Assembly (NCBI RefSeq): GCF_947496985.1
Contig: NZ_CANMEZ010000007.1
Span: forward strand, 62,001-126,000
DNA: 64,000 bases
Direction of reading: 5' to 3'
DNA from: an uncultured Kordia sp.
GTDB taxonomy: Bacteria; Bacteroidota; Bacteroidia; Flavobacteriales; Flavobacteriaceae
Below are positions 19,071-27,593 of the stretch, piece after piece. Under the pieces are notes generated by a model. It did no database searches, had not been told where the DNA came from, and was given only the letters and a program-made list of their open reading frames with translations. Within the stretch, counting starts at the first letter, position 1. The number at the start of each line of letters is the position of its first letter. The position numbers were made by a program, and so were the translations under genes.

Positions 19071-20333
19071 TCATTTCAACAATTCGTTTAGTCCTTCTTT
19101 TTCAAATAAAATTCTTCCAACTTTAATATCTGACCAACCTTTTTTCAATTTATAGGTAAATGTTGGCTTATTCTCTATAAGCTCACAATCTATATAATAG
19201 TTAGAAATATGCTCATTGGAAACACTTTTGAGTTCTTGTATATGTGTAGAAATTAAAAACAGGGAATTTTCAAATTTGCTCAATCCGTTGATAGTGGTTT
19301 TACAAATTTCAAAAGCATCTTCTAGATTCGTTCCACTGAAAAGTTCATCAAAAATAGCAAAACAGCGTTTCCCGCTAGAAGCATGTTTCACTACTGTTTT
19401 AAGATTTACTATTTCCGTCATAAAATGACTATATCCATTAAGAATATCATCTCTTCTATTAATTTCGATGGAGAAGTGATTAAAAAAGGGAATTGCGCCC
19501 ATAGTTGCCGGAATTCCAATTCCAAGATGCCCAAAATAAATGCACAGTCCTACTGCTTTTAAAAAAGTAGATTTCCCAGACATGTTAGGTCCGTTTAATA
19601 CAATTACATTGCTTAAGGCTTCAAAATTGTTTTTTACAGGATTTTCAATTAATGGATGATAAAAATCCGTGAGTTGAATCTTTTTTTTTGTGAGTATTGG
19701 AAAAGTAAAGTTGTTTCGTAAAATGCTTGTGTTTATGGATAAGTATGCTTCAAATTCAAAGAAATTTTCCCAAAATGAAAGTACAGAACCGTTACTTCTA
19801 AGTTCGTTAATTTTCTCTGTTAATGCAATAACATGTGTGTCTTTTAATTGCTTTTCTCTAACAATATATTCGTGTTTACCAAGTTCAAAATTTGAGAAAA
19901 AAGCAAGTATTTCTTTTATATTTGAACGATATACTTCTGGAAAATTCTCTAGATTTAATCGTGTAAAATACTTTGATTCCAAGCGATGAAAAAATAATAT
20001 CAATTGATTAAACTTACTGATATACCCAATTTTTTCCTGTTTGGAAGCAAACAATCTATACTTTAACTTCTTTTGTGATAAGTCTTCTATTTTTTCATTC
20101 AACAGAAAAAAATGAACTTCATTTACATATAAAACAGTATAAGAATAGTGTTTTAGAATTCTTTGATTTGCACTAAATCCTTTTAAGATGTTTTGACGTT
20201 CAATAATTGCTTCTGTTGACTGTAAAGGTCTGTTTAGAATAGCTGCAATTTTCTTTTTTGCAAACATGTTTAGAGAATAATCGAACAATGGTAATAGTTC
20301 TTTCTCAATATGTAAGTCCTTCAAGTTATTCAT
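19071..20333 (-). CDS. MutS-domain (domain V) ATPase protein
   Basis: 420 residues. The C-terminal third is a MutS-type ABC ATPase: Walker A GPNMSGKS at 248-255, Walker B CFAIFDELF at 324-332, then SGTNLEDA and STHIQEL for the switch regions. The N-terminal 230 residues are helical and correspond at most to a core/lever domain; the mismatch-recognition and connector domains of MutS (usually above 800 residues) are missing, as is the Smr domain of MutS2. Such short MutS-related proteins are frequent in Bacteroidota and have no settled function, so mismatch repair should not be assumed. It has no close co-directional partner. Confidence 0.85.
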   Translation of the reverse strand: MNNLKDLHIEKELLPLFDYSLNMFAKKKIAAILNRPLQSTEAIIERQNILKGFSANQRILKHYSYTVLYVNEVHFFLLNEKIEDLSQKKLKYRLFASKQEKIGYISKFNQLILFFHRLESKYFTRLNLENFPEVYRSNIKEILAFFSNFELGKHEYIVREKQLKDTHVIALTEKINELRSNGSVLSFWENFFEFEAYLSINTSILRNNFTFPILTKKKIQLTDFYHPLIENPVKNNFEALSNVIVLNGPNMSGKSTFLKAVGLCIYFGHLGIGIPATMGAIPFFNHFSIEINRRDDILNGYSHFMTEIVNLKTVVKHASSGKRCFAIFDELFSGTNLEDAFEICKTTINGLSKFENSLFLISTHIQELKSVSNEHISNYYIDCELIENKPTFTYKLKKGWSDIKVGRILFEKEGLNELLK

Positions 20334-20555
20334 TCGCTATTGTATATAAAAAATACTTGAACCGTGCTATATTTTTATTTTCTAAAAACAGCATCATCAA
20401 AGTTTTCTACAATAAGAAACCAATGATTTTCAGTATCTAAGATTCATTTTTAAAACTAAAGCAATCTTCTAGAAAATCAAAGTTATTAGTAAATATTTAA
20501 CGACTCAGATTAGTCATTTATACAATAGAAAAGACTATTAATAAGCAAACTTACT

Positions 20556-21155
20556 TTATAATTTCACAAAAATTCCGAAGAGTTCGTCTCCTGCTCGTGG
20601 AGCAATGGAATTGTGTGCTTTTTCAAAAGTTTTCACTGTAAAATAGGGTTCAAAATAACTTAAATATTCTTCCTTACTACCACCATATGGGCGTTCTTCC
20701 CCATCATCAGTCAATTCAAAATTAAACCATAAACCTACTAATTTTCCATTTACACTAAGTAATTCTTCCATGTGTTTTGCATACTTTTTTCGCGTTTCTG
20801 GTAAGGGTGGAAATGAGCAAAAAAATGTTTGTTCTAAAACTAAATCATAGCTTCCTGTATGTGCAAAGAAGTCTTCACACACTAAATTGTCATCAGGAAA
20901 TTTAGGATTTCGTTGTTTGAATTCTTGCAATGGAATTTCGGAAATATCCAATATATATACGTTTGTAAAACCTTGTTGAATTAGGTATTCCGCTTCATAC
21001 GCATTCCCGGCACCTGGAATTAAAATCTTAAGATTTTTATCTGTTAATTGATCAATATATTCTTTTAAAGGAGTTGATGGCGAACCAATATCCCAACCTG
21101 TACGTTTGTCTTTATAACGTTGTGACCAATATTCTTTTATAGCATCAGAATTCAT
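20556..21155 (-). CDS. SAM-dependent methyltransferase, thiopurine methyltransferase-like
   Basis: 199 residues. The sequence follows bacterial TPMT-family proteins: YWSQRYKDKRTGWDIGSPS at the N-terminus, motif I ILIPGAGNAYEAEYL (about 45-59), acidic motif YILDISEIPL and a C-terminal half with LEQTFFCSFPP. The expected reaction is S-methylation (or selenium/tellurium methylation) using S-adenosylmethionine. It is a cytoplasmic single-domain enzyme of normal length for the family. It lies downstream of the beta-repeat lipoprotein gene but is separated from it by a terminator, so it is probably transcribed alone. Confidence 0.85.
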   Translation of the reverse strand: MNSDAIKEYWSQRYKDKRTGWDIGSPSTPLKEYIDQLTDKNLKILIPGAGNAYEAEYLIQQGFTNVYILDISEIPLQEFKQRNPKFPDDNLVCEDFFAHTGSYDLVLEQTFFCSFPPLPETRKKYAKHMEELLSVNGKLVGLWFNFELTDDGEERPYGGSKEEYLSYFEPYFTVKTFEKAHNSIAPRAGDELFGIFVKL

Positions 21156-21205
21156 ACAAATAATTTTAAGTGTAAAGTTCTGAAAAGAATTTGAGTTTTA
21201 CTAAA

Positions 21206-21239
21206 AAACCCTTGCTTCTTCTAAAAGAAACAAGGGTTT
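21206..21239 (-). terminator. Rho-independent terminator after the beta-repeat lipoprotein gene
   Basis: Inverted repeat with arms AAACCCTTG (21206-21214) and CAAGGGTTT (21231-21239). On the minus strand the hairpin is followed by TTTAG and lies 65 bp beyond the lipoprotein stop codon, as expected for an intrinsic terminator. Confidence 0.75.
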
Positions 21240-21303
21240 AAAGAGTAATTAAAAAACTGCTTATTATATATGTAAAGTCTTTAATATCAAAACCAACCTT
21301 TTA

Positions 21304-22203
21304 TTAATTACATGCATCTAACGCAGCAGTTAATTCATCATCACTATTAATTGTAGCTTGTGTTCCATCTTCATATTCAATATTCATTGGATATGTAGGT
21401 ACAAATGATACAGCAGCTCCTAATCCATCAATGTAAGTAAAGAACTCTTCATCATCATTTACGGTAACTACGTTTCCGCTATCGTCAACTAAAGTAATTG
21501 GATATACAATTTCGAAACAGTTTGATCCGCAATCATCACAAGGCTCAATATCATAACATTCGTTATAAATTGCATCAAAACCAGCATCATCGTTGATTGT
21601 TACAATTACACCAGTACTTGTTGCTACTGTAATTGGATATGAAAATCCTACACCATTTGGAATTGAAAACAACTCTAAATTGCTAGTCACAGTAACCGTA
21701 TTTCCGTCATCAGTTAATACATCTAATGGAAATATAAATTCGAAGCAATCGTTTCCAACAACAATATCATCTCCAATACAGTCTTCAATAACTGCAATGA
21801 ATTCCATTTCGTCATTAATAACTACTTCTGAACCATCTTCCAATGTTATTGTTACAGGAAAAACAAGTGTTCCTTGCATGCCAGCAGGAGTATTTTGGCT
21901 TTGCATATAAGCATCTAATTCTGCTTGATTGTTTATTACTACAGTAACTCCGTTACCTTCAAATGAATATGGGAAGTTTATAGTAAAACAATCTCCGCTG
22001 GGATCTTCATTTCCATTATCAAAAACATCATCTGCATGATCAGAAGAAACGGCGTTGCGTGCATATGCTGTTAAACCTGTTTTTAAAGCAGCATTTGTCT
22101 CCGTAGCTTGCTCTTCAGGAATTACATCTGTGTTATCATTACTACAGGAAAATGTAAAGATGGTTATTGCTAAAATAAGTGAAAATTTGAGTACGTTTTT
22201 CAT
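21304..22203 (-). CDS. Acidic lipoprotein with tandem beta repeats
   Basis: 299 residues. A lipoprotein signal with FTFSCS places the lipidated Cys near residue 20. After a short linker there are six imperfect repeats of about 40 residues with the pattern YPI-x(6-8)-DG-x-VTINDDxEF, for example FPVTITLEDGSEVVINDEME and YPITLVDDSGNVVTVNDDEE. Cys residues recur in pairs at alternate repeat boundaries (DCFEF, DCGSNCFEI). It is strongly acidic and was probably surface or periplasmic. It is divergently arranged with the sigma / FecR / TonB receptor cassette, so it may be part of the same regulon, possibly as a substrate-binding partner; that link is inference. Confidence 0.7.
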   Translation of the reverse strand: MKNVLKFSLILAITIFTFSCSNDNTDVIPEEQATETNAALKTGLTAYARNAVSSDHADDVFDNGNEDPSGDCFTINFPYSFEGNGVTVVINNQAELDAYMQSQNTPAGMQGTLVFPVTITLEDGSEVVINDEMEFIAVIEDCIGDDIVVGNDCFEFIFPLDVLTDDGNTVTVTSNLELFSIPNGVGFSYPITVATSTGVIVTINDDAGFDAIYNECYDIEPCDDCGSNCFEIVYPITLVDDSGNVVTVNDDEEFFTYIDGLGAAVSFVPTYPMNIEYEDGTQATINSDDELTAALDACN

Positions 22204-22338
22204 AAATATTTAATGTTTTTTTTGGTTTCAAATTATAGACAACTGAGTTACTTTTCACCCTACCTTTTCAAAACTACAGAAAGAAAATATTTTTTATTTA
22301 TTTGATTATCAAAACATTAACCATTAAAAAAAAATACA

Positions 22339-22346
22339 TACATTTG
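22339..22346 (+). promoter_or_regulatory. Bacteroidota -7 promoter box for the sigma factor gene
   Basis: TACATTTG is an exact TAnnTTTG match 36 bp before the deduced TTG start codon of the ECF sigma gene. No well-spaced -33 TTG is evident. Confidence 0.45.
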
Positions 22347-22381
22347 AAACCTAACAATACACAACCTAATTTTTCAAGCTT

Positions 22382-22891
22382 TTGAAACCAAAAAAATCAG
22401 TCTGCGAGTCTAATAATTTTGAAGCTATTTTCAGACAGCATTCAAGGACATTGCGAAACTACATTTTTTATAAATGTGGCAACGTAGATTTGGCTGAAGA
22501 TTTGGTTCAGGAAGCCTATATAAAGTTATGGAACAATTGTAAAAAAGTTCCGTTTGCGAATGCTTTATTTTTTCTTAAAAGAGTTGCCAATAATGCTTTT
22601 TTAAATGTTGTAAAACATCAAAAAATCGTATTAGAACATGAAAAAATTCCAACTTCAGAGGTCACTATTGAAGATCCTGAATTTCTATTGGAAGAAAAAG
22701 AATTTATGCAAAAACTAGAAAATGCGATCGCCAACTTATCGGAAAAACAACGTGAAGTTTTTTTATTGAATAGAATTGATAAGAAAACCTATGCAGAAAT
22801 TGCTATTTTTCTGGATATTTCGCAAAAGGCAGTTGAAAAACGAATGCGAAATGCTCTAAAAAAATTACGTGTAGAAATTGGTAATGTTTAA
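22382..22891 (+). CDS. ECF RNA polymerase sigma factor (FecI-like)
   Basis: 169 residues. Region 2 (about 16-80) contains FRQHSRTLRNYIFYKCGNVD and LAEDLVQEAYIKLW; region 4 (about 110-163) contains LSEKQREVFLLNRIDKKTYA and the helix-turn-helix EIAIFLDISQKAVEKRMRNA. The start must be TTG at 22382: an in-frame TAA lies at 22367-22369, and the next ATG falls deep within the protein. FecI-type sigma factors direct transcription of surface uptake genes when released by their FecR partner. The gene is followed by fecR-like and TonB receptor genes, which fits a cell-surface signalling cassette. Confidence 0.92.
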   Translation: MKPKKSVCESNNFEAIFRQHSRTLRNYIFYKCGNVDLAEDLVQEAYIKLWNNCKKVPFANALFFLKRVANNAFLNVVKHQKIVLEHEKIPTSEVTIEDPEFLLEEKEFMQKLENAIANLSEKQREVFLLNRIDKKTYAEIAIFLDISQKAVEKRMRNALKKLRVEIGNV

Positions 22892-22940
22892 AAGGTAGGG
22901 TAAACAAAAAGTTAGTTGTCTGTTATATAAGTGAGACGTC

Positions 22941-23852
22941 ATGAATACTGAAAAAAATAACGAAATCGATATTGCAAAATGGCTTAGTGGAGAACTAACT
23001 CCAGAAGAGAAACATGCTTTTGAACAAACAGAGGACTACAAAGCCTATGCAAAAATCATCAATGCTACGGATAAATTACATGATCCAGCATATGATGAAG
23101 ATGCCGTTTTGTCAAAAATTCAGCAAAAGATTACTGTACAACCTAAAGTTCGAAAACTGAATTCTCGTTACGTATATTCAGGAATTGCAGCTGCATTGGT
23201 ATTACTTTTTGGATTGTATTTTTTCTTGAACAATACCGCAAAATCAATTACTACAGATTTTGGTCAGCAATTTGCATTTACACTTCCTGATGGTTCTGAA
23301 GTTACGTTAAATTCAAAATCAACGCTAAGTTACGATAAAGCTAATTTTAGCAATGAACGAATACTTCATTTAGATGGCGAAGCGTATTTTAAGGTTACCA
23401 AAGGCTCTTCTTTTAAAGTAATTACTGATGAAGGAATGATAGAAGTTTTAGGAACACAATTTAATGTAGATACTAACGATGATTTTTTTGAAGTTCGCTG
23501 TTATTCTGGAAAGGTAAAAGTTGTGAATGATCAAAAAGTTGAACGTATTTTAACCAAAGGGAAAGCACATCAAACGTATAAAAACGCAGTAACTGATTGG
23601 GATTTTGATGCAGCCAAAACATTGTGGATTGCTGGAACGCATACTTTTTCAAACACTCCATTTTTACAAGTGATTGATGCATTAGAAAATCAATATGAAA
23701 TTACTATAGAAAACTCAGAAATATATAAAGACGAACGTTTTACAGGTCGTTTTTCAAATACAAACTTTGAATTAGCGCTTCAAACAGTTTTTGAAGCTAT
23801 GAATATTACCTATACACTAAAAGATAACACCATTACGCTCTCGAAAAAGTAA
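22941..23852 (+). CDS. FecR-family anti-sigma regulator
   Basis: 303 residues. A cytoplasmic N-terminus (1-75) precedes one membrane helix (about 77-96, YVYSGIAAALVLLFGLYFFL). The periplasmic FecR domain (about 103-195) shows FTLPDGSEVTLNSKSTLSYD and HLDGEAYFKV, with a DUF4974-like C-terminal domain at about 230-300 containing ENQYEITIENSEIY. The protein holds the ECF sigma factor and relays a signal from the TonB receptor. It lies 49 bp after the sigma gene and its stop codon directly abuts the receptor start. Confidence 0.92.
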   Translation: MNTEKNNEIDIAKWLSGELTPEEKHAFEQTEDYKAYAKIINATDKLHDPAYDEDAVLSKIQQKITVQPKVRKLNSRYVYSGIAAALVLLFGLYFFLNNTAKSITTDFGQQFAFTLPDGSEVTLNSKSTLSYDKANFSNERILHLDGEAYFKVTKGSSFKVITDEGMIEVLGTQFNVDTNDDFFEVRCYSGKVKVVNDQKVERILTKGKAHQTYKNAVTDWDFDAAKTLWIAGTHTFSNTPFLQVIDALENQYEITIENSEIYKDERFTGRFSNTNFELALQTVFEAMNITYTLKDNTITLSKK

Positions 23853-26216
23853 ATGAAAAAAACATATTTGGTATATATTTTTCTTCTATGCTTGCACGCT
23901 TTGCATTCTCAAGAACGTGACATAAATTCTAACTCTAATCTTTCTCTTAAAACCGTACTTTCTGATATTGAAAAACGTTTCAATATTAGTATTTCTTACA
24001 ATGCTAAAATTGTTGAAAACAAAACTGTTTTACTTTCCAAAAACACACTTGAACTTTCTGAAATTCTTTCATTAATTACGAAACAAACAGGATTGGTTTT
24101 TAAAAAACTTTCTGGTAATACATATATCTTGAAAGTAACGAATCCTAAAAATAAACCAATCAAAAAAACACCAATTGATTTAGACAAAGTTATTATTTCC
24201 AACTATTTAACTACAGGATTTACTAAAAATACAGATGGTGCTATTGAAGCAATTCCTGAAGATTTTCAGACATTACCTGGTTTTGTAGAACCTGATGTTT
24301 TGCAAAGTGTACAGTTGATTCCTGGCATACAAAGTCCGGATGAAACTTCTACCGGATTAAATATTCGTGGTGGAACGCCCGATCAGAATTTGATACTTTG
24401 GGATGGTATTAAAATGTATCAGTACGATCATTTTTTTGGAATGATTTCTTCCTTTAATCCATACTTGATTGAGAATGTAAAAATCTATAAAAACGCAGCT
24501 TCGACACGTTACGGAAATCATTTGTCAGGTGTTATTGATATTGAATCTTCTTCTAAAATTCCAGCAAAAACTACTGTCGGATTGGGTACAAATATGATTT
24601 ATGCAGATGCGTTTGTGAAGTTGCCAATTGGCGATAATGTTGCTGTAATTGCTTCGTTACGACGTTCGTATTCAGATCTTTTTGAAACGGTTACTTTTGA
24701 TGAATTTTCAGAGCAAATTTTTCAAAACACAAAAATTACAGAGAATACTGGAACTTTTAGTGACGTGCTTTCACAAACGAATAATACATTTTATTTCATC
24801 GATTTTACAGCCAAAGTAATTGCGAATCTTAACAAAAATAGTACACTTACCGTCAGTTCTATTCTCTCTAAAAACGAGCTCGATTTTGAATCAAAGTTTG
24901 ATGAAATTAACCAACGTACAAAAGATGATTTGTTCATTAACAATTATGGTGTTGGTGTTTCTTGGAAAAATAATTGGAGTAAAAAACTAAGTACAGAAGT
25001 GAATATGACGACTTCTCATTACGATTTTAAATATGTTGGTCAAGAATTACTGTCAAATTTGTTCGATTATGAAACGGTGAAAGAGAATGGTGTTACTGAT
25101 ATTGGTTTACATATACAATCGGAATATAAATTAGACAAACAACATCGTTTTATTGGTGGTTACGAACTGTCTGTTAATGAATTAGACTATACTATTGGAA
25201 GGCGCTCTGATGTAATTTTTGATCCTGATTTTTTGATTACTTCTGAAGGTTCTAAAAATACAGTACACGCTATTTTTGCAGAACATCATTTAAAATTTAA
25301 AGATTGGACTATTCAAACAGGAATTCGTGGAAACTATTCTACAACACAAAATGATTTCTTTTTTGAACCACGAATTCATGTTTCAAAGAAGTTAAACAAT
25401 CAGTTTACAACTACTTTTTCTGCAGAACGACAATATCAATTTATCAGTCAGATTATAGAGTTTGAAACACAAAATTTTGGATTAGAAAATCAGGTTTGGG
25501 TTTCGGCAAATGATGCTGATATTCCTGTATTACGAAGTGAACAAGTAAGTCTTGGCGGGAATTTTCAGGAAGATAATTGGAATGTAGATGTAGAAGCGTA
25601 TTTTAAAAAAATCAACAATTTAACGTCACTCACCAGAGGTTTTGATATTGATACACGTTCGCTTTCTATTGGAAAAAGCACCATTGCTGGGTTGGACGTA
25701 TTGGTAAAAAAACGCTATTATAATTTTTCAAGTTTGGTGAGTTATGCTTTGACAAGAAATGAATTTCAATTTGACGATTTAAACAATACAAAAGCATTTC
25801 CTGGAAATTTTGACATTCGTCATTATTTAACTTTGATTCAATCTGCAAAGTTTGGCGATTTAGAATTGTCGCTTGGTTGGCGTTACCGAACTTCACGTCC
25901 ATATACACTCGCAACTGGTTTAGAAGGAACTACTACAAACGATATTATCATTCAATATGGAGAAACAAATGGCGAACGTTTAAATCCGTATCATCGTTTG
26001 GACTTTTCGGCAACGTACGAGTTTAAGCCTTTGCGAAAGAAAGACACCAAAGTTTCTCTTGGGTTTTCTTTGTTAAACATATACAATCAGAAAAATATTT
26101 TAAACAGAAATTATCGCATCATTTTGAATAGACAAACTGCCGAATTCCAATTGCGTACTATTGATAAAATTTCCTTAGGTAGAACTCCAAACTTTATGGT
26201 TCGGTTGGAGTTTTAA
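23853..26216 (+). CDS. TonB-dependent receptor with N-terminal STN signalling domain
   Basis: 787 residues. A signal peptide ending HSQ is followed by an STN domain (about 35-90, LKTVLSDIEKRFNISISYNA), a plug (about 130-235, VLQSVQLIPGIQSPDETSTG then LNIRGGTPDQNLILWDG) and a 22-strand-type outer membrane barrel ending in a terminal aromatic residue (FMVRLEF). The STN domain contacts the FecR partner upstream, so this is a transducing receptor. There is no SusD gene next to it, so it is not a typical glycan locus; the ligand is unknown. Its stop codon lies in a palindrome shared with the convergent TPR gene. Confidence 0.9.
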   Translation: MKKTYLVYIFLLCLHALHSQERDINSNSNLSLKTVLSDIEKRFNISISYNAKIVENKTVLLSKNTLELSEILSLITKQTGLVFKKLSGNTYILKVTNPKNKPIKKTPIDLDKVIISNYLTTGFTKNTDGAIEAIPEDFQTLPGFVEPDVLQSVQLIPGIQSPDETSTGLNIRGGTPDQNLILWDGIKMYQYDHFFGMISSFNPYLIENVKIYKNAASTRYGNHLSGVIDIESSSKIPAKTTVGLGTNMIYADAFVKLPIGDNVAVIASLRRSYSDLFETVTFDEFSEQIFQNTKITENTGTFSDVLSQTNNTFYFIDFTAKVIANLNKNSTLTVSSILSKNELDFESKFDEINQRTKDDLFINNYGVGVSWKNNWSKKLSTEVNMTTSHYDFKYVGQELLSNLFDYETVKENGVTDIGLHIQSEYKLDKQHRFIGGYELSVNELDYTIGRRSDVIFDPDFLITSEGSKNTVHAIFAEHHLKFKDWTIQTGIRGNYSTTQNDFFFEPRIHVSKKLNNQFTTTFSAERQYQFISQIIEFETQNFGLENQVWVSANDADIPVLRSEQVSLGGNFQEDNWNVDVEAYFKKINNLTSLTRGFDIDTRSLSIGKSTIAGLDVLVKKRYYNFSSLVSYALTRNEFQFDDLNNTKAFPGNFDIRHYLTLIQSAKFGDLELSLGWRYRTSRPYTLATGLEGTTTNDIIIQYGETNGERLNPYHRLDFSATYEFKPLRKKDTKVSLGFSLLNIYNQKNILNRNYRIILNRQTAEFQLRTIDKISLGRTPNFMVRLEF

Positions 26217-26222
26217 TACGTA

Positions 26223-27047
26223 TTATGACTTATCCGAAAGCGCTTCAATTTCTTTGATTACATCTGCATAGTATACTTTAAAACATAGGTATCCATTGCG
26301 AATATGATAACTATCTAAGAATTTATCTTTTGCTTTTTCAAACTGAATTTTGGCTTCTTCTTGTTTTTGTAATCCTTTATAAGCTAGTCCTGCATAATAA
26401 TAACTATCTGGATAATCTTCTGTGATTTTTAGTTGATTTTCAAAAGCTTTTAGCGCTTTTTCGTATTGCTTATTTTTCACATACAACATTCCTAATGTAT
26501 GGTAATCTGTTAGTCCAAAATCGTCTTCGCGTTGGTAACTTTTTAGGCAATTTTCAATTGTTTGTATTCCTTTTTCATAATCGCCTAATTTTGCATACGC
26601 CATTCCTAACAAAATCCGCATGTCTTTATCGCCACCAGGACTGAGTTCGTAAATAAAAGCATTCGGAAGCTTGTAATATCGTTCTAAATCTTCAATACAA
26701 CGTTTGTAATTTCTATTTTGAAAATACCAATATGCGCGATACGTTAGGTGAAATCTTGGTTCTAATTCTACTGCTTTATCAAGCAATTGTAATCCTTCTA
26801 GTATGAATCCTCTTTTAAAATATGGAACCGATTTTTCCATGTACGCCCAAGCGTAATTTGGATTGAGTTTGATGATAGAATCAAACATCATTTGTGATGC
26901 TTTGCTTCCTTGTTTTAGCTCTTTTCCTTTGTATGCAAGTTCACAGGCTTTGCGTTCGTTGCTTCCTTCAGGATATAATAAACAATTTCCTTGACCGTAT
27001 GCAAAAGCCGAAAAACATAAGAGTATGATATATGTTACTTTTTTCAT
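26223..27047 (-). CDS. TPR-repeat protein, exported
   Basis: 274 residues with a signal peptide (to about residue 19, AFAYGQ). Tetratricopeptide repeats are clear: NYAWAYMEKSVPYFKRGFIL, ILLGMAYAKLGDYEKGIQTI, YHTLGMLYVKNKQYEKALKA and SYYYAGLAYKGLQKQEEAKI. TPR proteins mediate protein contacts; here in the envelope. It overlaps the upstream lipoprotein gene by four bases (ATGA), so the two are translationally coupled and likely act together. Function otherwise unknown. Confidence 0.8.
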   Translation of the reverse strand: MKKVTYIILLCFSAFAYGQGNCLLYPEGSNERKACELAYKGKELKQGSKASQMMFDSIIKLNPNYAWAYMEKSVPYFKRGFILEGLQLLDKAVELEPRFHLTYRAYWYFQNRNYKRCIEDLERYYKLPNAFIYELSPGGDKDMRILLGMAYAKLGDYEKGIQTIENCLKSYQREDDFGLTDYHTLGMLYVKNKQYEKALKAFENQLKITEDYPDSYYYAGLAYKGLQKQEEAKIQFEKAKDKFLDSYHIRNGYLCFKVYYADVIKEIEALSDKS

Positions 27048-27562
27048 GATGGTAAAATGTTTCCGTTTTTAATTTTTATGATTAGGAATGTATATCCATC
27101 ATGACTTTCTCCTTTATATATGGGATGATTCCAATATTCTAGATTTTTTACGTTGGTTATAATTTCTTTTTTTAAAGAAGCTATGCATGTAGTTTCCTTA
27201 AAATCTTCATCTACAATTTGCCAACGAAATCTCCCTGACTCATTTTTACAATTGACTGCAAAACGCACGAAGAAATAGCCTGTAAAAGATTCAAATTCAG
27301 GTTGTTTTTTGTAAATTTCTATCAATTCTTTTTCCATTGCAGGCGTACCACCTGTATACGAAATTCGGCCTCTATGATGCAATACATTTGTTGTATCACA
27401 AAATTTAAAATTGACATCATCTAACTTTGGATCAAAAGGTGTGTCACCAATATGTTCACTATAAACTGGTATTATTTCTTTTTCACTTTCTTTCTGTGTA
27501 TTGCAACCGAAAGCAAGCAATAGTAACGTTGCTAAGTATATGTAGGTTAATTTTTTATTCAT
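27044..27562 (-). CDS. Lipoprotein with TonB C-terminal-like domain
   Basis: 172 residues. A lipobox LAFGC puts the modified Cys near residue 20. Residues about 75-165 (GYFFVRFAVNCKNESGRFRW, then IKNGNILPS at the end) resemble the TonB C-terminal / energy-transducer fold found as free-standing domains in Bacteroidota, although it lacks the N-terminal membrane helix and Pro-rich spacer of real TonB. It is therefore more likely a periplasmic accessory protein. It is coupled to the TPR gene by a 4-nt overlap. Confidence 0.6.
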   Translation of the reverse strand: MNKKLTYIYLATLLLLAFGCNTQKESEKEIIPVYSEHIGDTPFDPKLDDVNFKFCDTTNVLHHRGRISYTGGTPAMEKELIEIYKKQPEFESFTGYFFVRFAVNCKNESGRFRWQIVDEDFKETTCIASLKKEIITNVKNLEYWNHPIYKGESHDGYTFLIIKIKNGNILPS

Positions 27563-27593
27563 GTTGTTTGTAGTTGGGTATTTTGCATAGAAT

